NCBI GenBank assembly: GCA_945901155.1
Contig: CAMDKO010000001.1
Span: 1-64,000 of the forward strand
Length of the DNA stretch: 64,000 bases
DNA from: Pedobacter schmidteae
GTDB lineage: Bacteria; Bacteroidota; Bacteroidia; Sphingobacteriales; Sphingobacteriaceae
Reading direction: 5' to 3'
The notes beneath the pieces were generated by a model, which did not search any database, was not told where the DNA came from, and saw only the letters and a program-made list of their open reading frames with translations. The stretch's first letter is position 1. Each line of letters starts with the position of its first letter. This document shows positions 10,516 through 19,705 of the stretch, one piece after another. Position numbers and translations under genes: made by a program.

Positions 10516-11310
10516 ATGCGTAGATTAATACTTATTGCACTTTTCTCTTTTGGCTTTACTTTTGCTTCTGCGCAGACTTGGGAAGCTGGCGGATTTTTAG
10601 GAAGTTCTGGTTATATGGGAGACATCAATCCTGTAAAGCCCTTGAAGTTTACTGATTTTGCTTTTGGTGCACAGATCAAAAGGAATTTTGATGGTTATTG
10701 GTCGGCAAAGCTCGCTTTTATGCAGGGGCGGTTACAGGGGAATGATGCTAATTCATCTAACGTATACCAAACACAAAGAAACCTCAACTTTTATTCTCCA
10801 ATTTCAGAGCTTTCTTTACAGGTTGAATTTAATCTATTTAAATATTTGGCTGGTGGTGATATATACGGGTATGGATCACGAAAGGTAAGTCCCTATTTAT
10901 TCCTGGGTGTTGGGGCATTCTCATTCAATCCGCTTACAGAATATAACGGAAACGAAATAGAACTAATTGCCGTTCAGACTGAAGCCGTGGCATATAAAAA
11001 TAATGCATTAAGTGTTCCATATGGTTCCGGAGTAAAATACAACATTAAGGGAAATTTAAACCTGATTGGAGAAATTGGTTATCGAACAGCCTTTACAGAC
11101 TATTTGGATGATATTAGCGGCAGATATCCAGATTTTACTGTGATTTCACCGATAAGTCCGATATCCCAACAATTGTCTGATCGCTCAGAGATTCCCAAAA
11201 TAGGACTTCCAGGAAATCAGCGTGGAGATTTTAGGCCACGTGATACATATATGTTTGCCGGAATTAGCCTAACCTATACTTTTGTGTCTAATAAATGCTT
11301 TGCTTTCTAG
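10516..11310 (+). CDS. Outer-membrane/secreted beta-rich protein (DUF6089-like)
   Basis: Signal peptide MRRLILIALFSFGFTFASAQ, AGGFLGSSGYMGDINP; located between nadK and uppS. Confidence 0.75.
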   Translation: MRRLILIALFSFGFTFASAQTWEAGGFLGSSGYMGDINPVKPLKFTDFAFGAQIKRNFDGYWSAKLAFMQGRLQGNDANSSNVYQTQRNLNFYSPISELSLQVEFNLFKYLAGGDIYGYGSRKVSPYLFLGVGAFSFNPLTEYNGNEIELIAVQTEAVAYKNNALSVPYGSGVKYNIKGNLNLIGEIGYRTAFTDYLDDISGRYPDFTVISPISPISQQLSDRSEIPKIGLPGNQRGDFRPRDTYMFAGISLTYTFVSNKCFAF

Positions 11311-11390
11311 TTTAGTGGTTTGGTATCTGTCTTTAAATTAAATACAAAAAGAACTTGCATTTTCATTCAATACTTTAAGCCTTTTTAGCT

Positions 11391-11435
11391 AGTCTGACTG
11401 AATTTTATGCTTATTTTTAGGAGTCAGGCTCTTTT
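11391..11435 (+). terminator. Possible rho-independent terminator upstream of uppS
   Basis: AGTCTGACT ... AGTCAGGCT inverted repeat (one G-U pair, 22-nt loop) followed by CTTTTT. Confidence 0.45.
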
Positions 11436-11468
11436 TATTTCATGTAGTAGAATAACATAATTAAGTCA

Positions 11469-11476
11469 TAACTTTG
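11469..11476 (+). promoter_or_regulatory. Bacteroidota -7 box upstream of uppS
   Basis: TAACTTTG matches TAnnTTTG; 106 nt before the uppS ATG. Confidence 0.5.
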
Positions 11477-11582
11477 CATTTCCAAAATTTGGAACAATTT
11501 TAAACTTTATTATTAAAATTTAATTTAAAACAGGCAATTTTTCTGTTTTAAATGTTCCTAATTTAAATGTTAATAGGAGTCA

Positions 11583-12323
11583 ATGAGTTTACTTGAACAG
11601 ATAGATAAAGACCGTTTGCCTAAGCATTTGGCAATTATTATGGACGGAAATGGCCGTTGGGCTAAAGAGAAGGGTAAACTGCGTGTTTTTGGACATCAAA
11701 ATGGAGTTTTGGCTGTTCGGGATACCGTAGAGGGTGCTGTAGAACTTGGAATTAAATATTTAACTCTTTATGCATTTTCTACTGAAAATTGGAATCGGCC
11801 TAAACTTGAAGTAATGGCACTTATGGAGCTATTAGTTTCCACAATTAGTAAAGAAACCAAAACGCTGATGGATAATGGGGTTCGTTTAAATGCTATTGGA
11901 AATTTGAATTCCCTTCCTGATAGATGCCTTCTGCAGTTGCAGGATACGATGAAAAAGACCGCCGGTAACACCAATTGTACACTTACACTTGCCTTAAGTT
12001 ATAGTTCAAGATGGGAAATTACTGAAGCCGCGAAAAAAATTGCAGTTAAGGTTAGAGATGGGGAATTGAAAGCTGAAGATATTACCGAAGAAATGTTTGC
12101 TGACCACCTTACTACAGCAGATATGCCTGATCCTGAACTTATGATTCGAACAAGCGGGGAGTACAGAATTAGCAATTATTTGCTATGGCAAATAGCCTAC
12201 ACCGAACTATATTTCACTTCAAAATTATGGCCCGATTTCAGAAGGCAAGATCTTTTTGAAGCGGTTGTTGATTATCAGAAACGTGAAAGACGCTTCGGTA
12301 TGACCAGTGAGCAATTGAACTAA
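11583..12323 (+). CDS. uppS: Isoprenyl transferase (undecaprenyl diphosphate synthase)
   Basis: AIIMDGNGRWAKEKG, YAFSTENWNRP and DPELMIRTSGEYRISNYLLWQIAYTELYF. Confidence 0.95.
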   Translation: MSLLEQIDKDRLPKHLAIIMDGNGRWAKEKGKLRVFGHQNGVLAVRDTVEGAVELGIKYLTLYAFSTENWNRPKLEVMALMELLVSTISKETKTLMDNGVRLNAIGNLNSLPDRCLLQLQDTMKKTAGNTNCTLTLALSYSSRWEITEAAKKIAVKVRDGELKAEDITEEMFADHLTTADMPDPELMIRTSGEYRISNYLLWQIAYTELYFTSKLWPDFRRQDLFEAVVDYQKRERRFGMTSEQLN

Positions 12324-12384
12324 TTTCACTTTTAACACTTTTTAACAAGCGATTAGCTTATTTTAGTACCGTTAAATACACCAA

Positions 12385-14931
12385 ATGAACCGCATTTTTA
12401 TTCTATTTATATTACTAATATCTGGCACTTCTGCAATGGCCCAGTTTGGAAGAACAGGAACGCCAACACCTACAAGGACCACTTCTTCTAATGATGAGTT
12501 AAGCTACCTTAATCCTAAGGAAATGGTCATTGGAGGTACTATTGTCAGCGGTACTCAATTTTTAGATAAGGATGTTCTAATCACTATTTCAAAACTTACC
12601 AAGGGCGACAGGATAACTGTACCGGGCGATGCCACGTCTAATGCAGTTAAAAACTTATGGGGTCAGGGTCTTTTTGATGATGTAAAATTGAATATTGCTG
12701 AGATCAGATCTGATACTATCTTTTTTGAGATCGCTGTGATAGAGCGTCCGCGTTTAACCAGGATTGAATTATTGGGATTAAAAAAAGGAGAGGTAGGTGA
12801 TGTGAATGACAAGTTGAATGATAAGACTGGCAAAGTTGTTAATGAGAATTTATTAAAAACTACTACAGATATCATTAAAAAGCATTTCACTGAAAAAGGA
12901 TTTCTTTTTACTGATCTAGCAATCGTCCAGCGAAAAGATACAGCAGAGGCTAATAACCTGATCCTCGATATTAAAGTTGAGAAAAATGATCGTGTTAAAA
13001 TAAGTGAGGTATTGTTTACGGGGAATAAGGATTTTAAAAATAAGACGCTAAAAAAATATCTTAAAAAGACTAAAGAGAAAGCTATCTATAAAGTGTTTGG
13101 TTCAGGAAAGTTTCTTCAGAATAAATATGATGAAGACAAACTAAAAATGATCGCCAAAATGCAGGAAAAAGGATATAGAGATGCAGAAATAATAAAGGAT
13201 ACAACTTATCGCTCAGGAAAAAGTACAATAGGTGTGAAGATTGATCTTTACGAAGGTCCTAAATATTATTTCGGAAATGTAACCTGGGCTGGAAATGCAA
13301 AATATTCAACCAAAATATTGGATGCAATACTTGCAATTAATAAAGGGGAAGTTTTTAGCGAAAAAAAATTAGATAAAAAATTGTCTAGTAGCCCTGGAGG
13401 TGATGATGTTTCATCTCTTTACCTGAATGATGGATATCTTACCTTTAGTGTAGATCCAGTTCAAACTAAAGTTTATGGTGATACAATTGACCTTGAAATA
13501 AGGATGTATGAAGGTCCGCAATACACCATTAATAAAATAATGGTAAAAGGTAATGAGTTGACAAATGATAAGGTTATTCTTAGAGAGATCCGTACTAAAC
13601 CGGGACAGAAATTCTCAAAAGAACTTATTGTTCGTAGTACTCGTGAAATCGCACAGTTAGGAAATTTTGATGATACAAAGACTGACCCTAAACCGATTAA
13701 TATAAATCCTAATTCGGGAACTGTAGATATTGAATATAATGTAGTTGAAAAGCCTTCTGATCAGATTGAACTATCTGGTGGTTTTGGAGGCGGCCGCGTA
13801 GTGGGTACTCTAGGTTTGACTTTTAATAATTTCTCGGCACGAAATATATTTAATACGAGTGCCTGGAAACCATTGCCTAAGGGTGACGGACAAAAACTAA
13901 GTATTAGAGGGCAAACGAATGGTAAATATTACCAGTCGTATAGTTTTTCATTTTCAGAGCCATGGTTAGGAGGTAAAAAACCAATTTATTTTGGAATAAG
14001 TGCTTTTACATCACTTCAATCTAACGGTCTTAGAAATATAGATTTTAATCAGCAAAAAATCCGATTAAATGGTGTAACCTTTTCATTAGGTAAGCGTTTA
14101 AAATGGCCGGATGATTATTTTCAAGCTAATACTTCAATCAATCTTCAACAGTATATCTTGAAGAATTATAATCAGTTTATCTTTTCAACCGGAAACTCTT
14201 ATAACTTTAACTTAACACAAGAAATTAGTAGGAATTCAGTAGATGCACCAATATTCCCAACTTCAGGTTCAAATTTAAAGTTAACTGTTCAAGCAACTCC
14301 TCCATTCTCTTTGTTAAACAATAAGAATTATGCAGTTGCTACTGATAAAGAAAAGTATCGTTTTACTGAGTATCACAAGTGGAAATTTGAATCGCAATGG
14401 TTTCAGAGAATTTATGGTAAATTAATTTTGAAAGCACAAGCTCAGTTTGGATTTCTTGGAATCTATAATCAAGCAGTTGGGCAGTCGGCTTTTGAGCGAT
14501 TTAAACTTGGTGGTGATGGTATGCAAGGATTCGATTTTCTTCAGGGTTCTGAGATCATAGCTATGCGTGGATATGCTAATAATGCAGTTATTCCAGCCGG
14601 ATCAAATCCAACAATTGCCCAGGGTTCAGGAAGTCCGATCTTTAATAAATATGTTCTAGAGCTGCGTCATCCTATCACTGCAAGTCAGACTGCAACAATT
14701 TTTGTTCTTGCATTTGCTGAAGGTGGTAATACCTGGAATACATTCAGAGAATTTGCACCTTTCAATATAAGACGTACTGCAGGTATTGGTGCCAGGGTAT
14801 TCTTGCCAATTTTTGGATTACTTGGTATTGATTATGGCTTTGCATTTGATAAAATACCTGGTGTGCCAGATAATGGAAGAAATCCTTTTACGTTTAGTAT
14901 ATCACAAGCAATGAATGGAGGCTTCAAATAA
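12385..14931 (+). CDS. bamA: Outer membrane protein assembly factor BamA
   Basis: 848 aa with repeated POTRA-like segments and a C-terminal barrel; follows uppS and precedes skp genes. Confidence 0.93.
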   Translation: MNRIFILFILLISGTSAMAQFGRTGTPTPTRTTSSNDELSYLNPKEMVIGGTIVSGTQFLDKDVLITISKLTKGDRITVPGDATSNAVKNLWGQGLFDDVKLNIAEIRSDTIFFEIAVIERPRLTRIELLGLKKGEVGDVNDKLNDKTGKVVNENLLKTTTDIIKKHFTEKGFLFTDLAIVQRKDTAEANNLILDIKVEKNDRVKISEVLFTGNKDFKNKTLKKYLKKTKEKAIYKVFGSGKFLQNKYDEDKLKMIAKMQEKGYRDAEIIKDTTYRSGKSTIGVKIDLYEGPKYYFGNVTWAGNAKYSTKILDAILAINKGEVFSEKKLDKKLSSSPGGDDVSSLYLNDGYLTFSVDPVQTKVYGDTIDLEIRMYEGPQYTINKIMVKGNELTNDKVILREIRTKPGQKFSKELIVRSTREIAQLGNFDDTKTDPKPININPNSGTVDIEYNVVEKPSDQIELSGGFGGGRVVGTLGLTFNNFSARNIFNTSAWKPLPKGDGQKLSIRGQTNGKYYQSYSFSFSEPWLGGKKPIYFGISAFTSLQSNGLRNIDFNQQKIRLNGVTFSLGKRLKWPDDYFQANTSINLQQYILKNYNQFIFSTGNSYNFNLTQEISRNSVDAPIFPTSGSNLKLTVQATPPFSLLNNKNYAVATDKEKYRFTEYHKWKFESQWFQRIYGKLILKAQAQFGFLGIYNQAVGQSAFERFKLGGDGMQGFDFLQGSEIIAMRGYANNAVIPAGSNPTIAQGSGSPIFNKYVLELRHPITASQTATIFVLAFAEGGNTWNTFREFAPFNIRRTAGIGARVFLPIFGLLGIDYGFAFDKIPGVPDNGRNPFTFSISQAMNGGFK

Positions 14932-15025
14932 TTGATATTAATGGATATTAGTTTAAGCTTTTTAGTTCTTAAATTAAAAATCTATTATTAATTTTCAGCC
15001 TAATACAATAAACAATTATATAGAA

Positions 15026-15556
15026 ATGAAAAAAATCGTTATTATCGCATTATTATTAGTTCTTTCAAGTTTGGGAAGTTATGCACAACGATTCGCATAT
15101 GTTGATAGTGATTATATACTGAAGCATATTCCGGAGTATAATTCTTCACAAAAGCAGCTTGATGCATTATCTGCACAATGGCAGAAGGAGGTAGATGTTA
15201 AATTTGCTAGTATTGAAGGAATGTTTAAGGCTTACCAAGCAGATCAGGTTTTACTTACTGATGAAATGCGTAAAAGTCGTGAAAACGAAATAATAGAAAA
15301 AGAAAAGGAAGCAAAGGAATTTCAGCGGTTGAAATTTGGATTTGAAGGTGAACTTTTTCAGGTTCGTACTAAATTAATCAAACCAATTCAGGATCGTGTT
15401 TCTAAATCTATACAAGCAGTTGCTGATGCCCAGCAATTGGATATGATATTTGACAAAAACAGCGAAATTACGCTATTATATGCTAGTCCGCGTTTAGATA
15501 AAAGTAATGATGTAATAATTAAGCTTGGTTATAAGCCAGGAACAACTAATAAATAA
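15026..15556 (+). CDS. OmpH/Skp family periplasmic chaperone (copy 1)
   Basis: Signal peptide, AYVDSDYILKHIPEY, charged helical middle region. Confidence 0.88.
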   Translation: MKKIVIIALLLVLSSLGSYAQRFAYVDSDYILKHIPEYNSSQKQLDALSAQWQKEVDVKFASIEGMFKAYQADQVLLTDEMRKSRENEIIEKEKEAKEFQRLKFGFEGELFQVRTKLIKPIQDRVSKSIQAVADAQQLDMIFDKNSEITLLYASPRLDKSNDVIIKLGYKPGTTNK

Positions 15557-15596
15557 TATATCACTAATCATAAACAAAAAACAGAATACAGAAAAA

Positions 15597-16148
15597 ATGA
15601 AAAATTTATTAAAAATAGGAGTAATTGCAGTTGGAATGATCTTTGCATTTAATTCGGCAAATGCTCAGCAAAAATTTGGACACATCAATTCAGCTGATCT
15701 TTTACAAGCTATGCCTGAAATGAAAACAGCCGATGCCAGTTTTCAGACCTATGCAAAAGCAAAGCAAACATCTTTAGAGTTGATGGGTGCAGAACGCCAA
15801 AAATTGGTTACTACTTACGAAGAAAAATACAAAACATTAAGTGAGGCTAACAGAGCTACTTTAGAAAAAGAATTGACTACCCTAGGAGCAACTATTCAGG
15901 ATCTAGAGAAACGTATTACCGAAGCGCAGGAAAAGGCTCAGGAAGAATTAACTACCAAACGTACTGAATTATATACACCAGTTTTTAAAAAGGCTGAAGA
16001 TGCAGTTAAATTGGTTGCAAAAGAAAAAGGTTTCGCTTATGTGTTTGATGTTTCACAACCTGGAGTTGTATATTTTGACGGTGGTGAAGATTTGATCAAT
16101 GTGGTTAAAACAAAGCTTGGAATTGCAATTGCGCCTGCTGCAAAATAA
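15597..16148 (+). CDS. OmpH/Skp family periplasmic chaperone (copy 2)
   Basis: Start at ATG 15597 (MKNLLKIGVIAVGMIFAFNSANAQQKFGHINSADLLQAMPE); the track start at 15525 overlaps copy 1. Confidence 0.9.
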   Translation: MKNLLKIGVIAVGMIFAFNSANAQQKFGHINSADLLQAMPEMKTADASFQTYAKAKQTSLELMGAERQKLVTTYEEKYKTLSEANRATLEKELTTLGATIQDLEKRITEAQEKAQEELTTKRTELYTPVFKKAEDAVKLVAKEKGFAYVFDVSQPGVVYFDGGEDLINVVKTKLGIAIAPAAK

Positions 16149-16165
16149 ATAAGCTATAACTGAAT

Positions 16166-16199
16166 AAAAATGCGAAGCTTAAGCTTCGCATTTTTTTTT
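16166..16199 (+). terminator. Rho-independent terminator after tandem skp genes
   Basis: Perfect palindrome AAAAATGCGAAGCTT|AAGCTTCGCATTTTT running into a T-tract. Confidence 0.85.
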
Positions 16200-16263
16200 G
16201 CCCAATATTTTATAGCTTGCCTATTATATATACCCTTCAAGTTGATGGATGAAAATAATAACC

Positions 16264-16271
16264 TATTTTTG
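16264..16271 (+). promoter_or_regulatory. -7 promoter box of murI
   Basis: TATTTTTG, preceded by TTG with a 19-nt spacer; ATG follows after 4 nt. Confidence 0.65.
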
Positions 16272-16275
16272 AAGC

Positions 16276-17082
16276 ATGAGTTCAGCACTACCCATTGGAA
16301 TTTTTGATTCCGGAATCGGCGGCCTTACGGTAGCAAATGCGATCCGCAAGATATTGCCAAATGAGCAAATAATTTACTTTGGTGATACCGCCCATATGCC
16401 CTATGGGGATAAATCGCCAGAAGCTATTAAATTTTACAGCCTTAAGATTGCTAAATTTTTGCTCGATAAAAATTGTAAGTTGATCCTTATCGCTTGTAAT
16501 ACTGCCTCTGCGCATGCCTATCATGAATTACTTCATTTTTTAGGCAATGAAGTTCCAATTATTAACGTGATTGATCCTGTGGTCGATAAAATGGTCAAAT
16601 CGGGAAGTCATGGCCGGATAGGGGTGATTGGTACAAAATCAACTATCCGTTCTGATATTTATGCCAAAAAATTTAAAGCAATTGATCCGGCAATCCAGGT
16701 TTCATCACTGCCAACTCCTTTATTGGCTCCAATGATAGAGGAAGGTTTTTTCAATAATAATATCAGTAAAACTGTCATTAATTCTTATCTGTCTTCCTCA
16801 AAATTAAAAAGGATTGATAGTTTAATTCTTGCTTGTACACATTATCCTTTAATAAAGCCAGAGATTTCTTCATTTTATAATGGGAAAGTAGAAATAATCA
16901 ACACGGCTGAAATTGTTGCAGAGTATCTCAAAAATCAATTAACAAGCCTTAATTTACTCAATGAGGATCCTCCAAAGAAACATCAGTTCTTTATTTCTGA
17001 TTATACTCCATCTTTTGCCCGTAGCACCCAGCTTTTTTTTGGTGAAAAGATACATTTGTCATATAAACCAATTTGGGATTAA
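16276..17082 (+). CDS. murI: Glutamate racemase
   Basis: PIGIFDSGIGGLTV, IYFGDTAHMPYGDKS, IACNTASA and LACTHYPL motifs. Confidence 0.95.
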   Translation: MSSALPIGIFDSGIGGLTVANAIRKILPNEQIIYFGDTAHMPYGDKSPEAIKFYSLKIAKFLLDKNCKLILIACNTASAHAYHELLHFLGNEVPIINVIDPVVDKMVKSGSHGRIGVIGTKSTIRSDIYAKKFKAIDPAIQVSSLPTPLLAPMIEEGFFNNNISKTVINSYLSSSKLKRIDSLILACTHYPLIKPEISSFYNGKVEIINTAEIVAEYLKNQLTSLNLLNEDPPKKHQFFISDYTPSFARSTQLFFGEKIHLSYKPIWD

Positions 17083-17124
17083 GTTTAAAAATATGATTTG
17101 CACTGCATTTTTAAGCAGATTATG

Positions 17125-17132
17125 TAAGTTTG
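17125..17132 (+). promoter_or_regulatory. -7 box upstream of nuoH
   Basis: TAAGTTTG matches TAnnTTTG, 19 nt before the TTG start. Confidence 0.5.
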
Positions 17133-17151
17133 CATACATAAGCCCGATAAA

Positions 17152-18222
17152 TTGAATTTCTATCTGACATATGTATTGGTTGCAAGCGCATTATTTGCAT
17201 TTACTGCACTTTTTACCTTGTTTGCACTTTATTCTGAGCGAAAAATATCTGCTTTTATACAGGATCGTTTAGGACCAATGGAAAATGGAAAGTATGGTTC
17301 TTTACAAGCATTTGCCGATATTTTAAAAATGCTACAAAAGGAATTTATTATTCCAACAGCCGCCGATAAAATCCTTTTTATTCTTGCTCCGATAATCATT
17401 TTTGTTTCGGTATACCTGGGATTTGCTACTTTACCATGGGCTCCTGGACTTATTCCTGCATCCTTAAACCTTGGAGTTTTTTACATTTTTGCTATATTAT
17501 CCATAGAAACGCTCGGTATTTTAATGGCAGGTTGGGGTTCAAATAATAAATATGCTTTATTAGGATCAATGCGCTCAGTAGCTCAGATGGTGTCATATGA
17601 AATTCCTGCCGGTATTTCCCTTTTGTCGGTAGTGATGATTTCTCAGTCCTTAAACCTCCAGGAGATAACGATTAGGCAGGGAATACTTAGTTCAGAAGCT
17701 GTAAATTTTCTGGGCATTTGGGATGTTAAGGCTATTGGAGGCATACTTTCATGGAACGTTTTTCAAGCTCCTCATCTTATAATTGCCTATATCATCTATT
17801 TTATTGCCTCTCTGGCTGAATGTAATCGTGCGCCCTTTGATATTCCTGAGGCGGAATCTGAATTGATTGGTGGCTTTCATGTAGAATATTCTGGTTTGAG
17901 GTTCGCCTTTATATTTTTAGCTGAATATTCTATGATGTTTTTGGTTGGAATGATAGGTGTGGTACTCTTTTTGGGTGGCTGGAACAGCCCTTTGCCTAAT
18001 ATAGGATCTGTTTCACTAGCAAATTGGACAACAGGAATAGGTTGGGGTATTTTTTGGATACTCCTGAAAACATTAAGCGTTGTAGCCATTCAAATATGGA
18101 TTAGGTGGACCCTGCCACGTTTTAGGGTAGATCAGTTGATGAGTTTATGCTGGAAAGTGTTAACACCTCTAGCATTTTTATGTATGCTTATCTCTGGAAT
18201 ATGGCGATTAACGATGATGTAA
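17152..18222 (+). CDS. nuoH: NADH-quinone oxidoreductase subunit H, TTG start
   Basis: ALYSERKISAFIQDRLGP, EIPAGISLLS, AECNRAPFDIPEAESELIGGFHVEYSG. Confidence 0.94.
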   Translation: MNFYLTYVLVASALFAFTALFTLFALYSERKISAFIQDRLGPMENGKYGSLQAFADILKMLQKEFIIPTAADKILFILAPIIIFVSVYLGFATLPWAPGLIPASLNLGVFYIFAILSIETLGILMAGWGSNNKYALLGSMRSVAQMVSYEIPAGISLLSVVMISQSLNLQEITIRQGILSSEAVNFLGIWDVKAIGGILSWNVFQAPHLIIAYIIYFIASLAECNRAPFDIPEAESELIGGFHVEYSGLRFAFIFLAEYSMMFLVGMIGVVLFLGGWNSPLPNIGSVSLANWTTGIGWGIFWILLKTLSVVAIQIWIRWTLPRFRVDQLMSLCWKVLTPLAFLCMLISGIWRLTMM

Positions 18223-18281
18223 GATTTTGATTTTTAATAAAAATTAATAGGAATCGGGTTTGTTCCGTAAATCCTGGTAGC

Positions 18282-18866
18282 ATGATAAGGAAAGTATTTA
18301 ATGTTTTTATAACAGTTTTTAAAGGGTTAAAATTAACGCTTGGGCATTTCTTTGCAGCAACAGAAAGCAGAAAAGTGAAGGCTATATCAGACCCTAATTA
18401 TTTTGCTCAAAATTCGGGGATAACTACTATTCAATATCCGCATGTTAAACTTCCTGTACCAGAGGTAGGTCGTTATCAGTTGGATGTTGAAATGGATGAT
18501 TGTATTGTATGTGACCTTTGTGCAAAGATCTGTCCTGTAGATTGTATTGACATTGAAAGCATAAAGTCAATTGAAGCTATTGGCAAAACATCTGACGGTA
18601 CTACCAAAAGATTGTATGCCGCTAAATTCGACATTGATATGGCAAAATGTATGTACTGTGGTTTATGTACAGTTGTTTGTCCTACAGAATGCATTGTAAT
18701 GACCGATACATACGATCGCAGTATGATCGACCTGAATGAAATGACCTATAAATTTTCAGATATGACAGCTGCTGAAGCTGATGAAAAGCGTTTTGCATTA
18801 GAGCAATTAAATGCGGAACGATTCGCTGCAAAACAGTTGGCTTTGCAACAAAACACCGGAAATTAA
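18282..18866 (+). CDS. nuoI: NADH-quinone oxidoreductase subunit I
   Basis: Two 4Fe-4S motifs CIVCDLCAKICP and CMYCGLCTVVCP. Confidence 0.94.
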   Translation: MIRKVFNVFITVFKGLKLTLGHFFAATESRKVKAISDPNYFAQNSGITTIQYPHVKLPVPEVGRYQLDVEMDDCIVCDLCAKICPVDCIDIESIKSIEAIGKTSDGTTKRLYAAKFDIDMAKCMYCGLCTVVCPTECIVMTDTYDRSMIDLNEMTYKFSDMTAAEADEKRFALEQLNAERFAAKQLALQQNTGN

Positions 18867-18868
18867 AT

Positions 18869-19402
18869 ATGAATACAGAACAACTGATCTTCTACTTTTT
18901 TGCTGCATTACTGCTGACATCTGCATTAATGGTTGTGGCTATGCAAAATTTAGTAAGAAGTATTTTCTTGTTTTTTGTCGCTCTTTTTTCTTTAGCAGCC
19001 TTATACGTGTTTGCGCTCGCAGATTTCATTGCTATTACGCAAGTAGTAATTTATGTTGGAGGTGTCCTGGTTCTGATGTTATTTGCATTTATGCTTTCAA
19101 ATAAGGAATTGCTAAATTCTCTTCATCCCATTAAAACAAGCTTTAAATTTTATCAACTTACCGGAATATTTATCTGCCTTGCATTTTTATTTATTTTGGT
19201 CAGTTTAAATTTACAAATAGATTTTTCCGGATTAAACTGGATCAAATCATCTACTAATATAAAGGAAATAGATAATACTACTCACAACATTGGTATACTC
19301 AGTATGACTAGATACCTGCTTCCATTTGAAGTTTTGTCTGTTTTCCTCATGATGGCATTAATAGGGGCTGCACATCTAGCTAGAAAGGACAAGAAGACAT
19401 GA
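18869..19402 (+). CDS. nuoJ: NADH-quinone oxidoreductase subunit J
   Basis: Membrane protein with AITQVVIYVGGVLVLMLFAFML; synteny. Confidence 0.92.
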   Translation: MNTEQLIFYFFAALLLTSALMVVAMQNLVRSIFLFFVALFSLAALYVFALADFIAITQVVIYVGGVLVLMLFAFMLSNKELLNSLHPIKTSFKFYQLTGIFICLAFLFILVSLNLQIDFSGLNWIKSSTNIKEIDNTTHNIGILSMTRYLLPFEVLSVFLMMALIGAAHLARKDKKT

Positions 19403-19704
19403 TTCCTTTAAGTCATTTTTTGATCATAAGTGCCTGCCTTTTCTGTATTGGATTATATGCCGTATTAACTAAAAAAAATGCTATTCAAATTTTGATAGGA
19501 ATTGAGTTCATGATCAATGCCGCTGTATTAAATTTCGTTGCTTTTGGCAAATTTGATAAAGTAAATGGTGGAGGTCAGCTTTTTGCATTATTTGCAATCG
19601 TACTGGCAGCAGCAGGTGTTGCAGTAGCACTGGCAATTATTTTAAATGTTTATAAACATTTTAAAACGATTGATCCCTCAAAAATTAATAAGCTGAAAGA
19701 TTAA
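19399..19704 (+). CDS. nuoK: NADH-quinone oxidoreductase subunit K
   Basis: 101 aa, GIEFMINAAVLNFVAF, AAAGVAVALAIIL; ATGA overlap with nuoJ. Confidence 0.93.
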   Translation: MIPLSHFLIISACLFCIGLYAVLTKKNAIQILIGIEFMINAAVLNFVAFGKFDKVNGGGQLFALFAIVLAAAGVAVALAIILNVYKHFKTIDPSKINKLKD

Positions 19705-19705
19705 A

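Noticed and set aside
18811-19104. 97 aa ORF overlapping nuoI/nuoJ
   Set aside because: Overlaps two recognised nuo genes in another frame; Cys-rich noise
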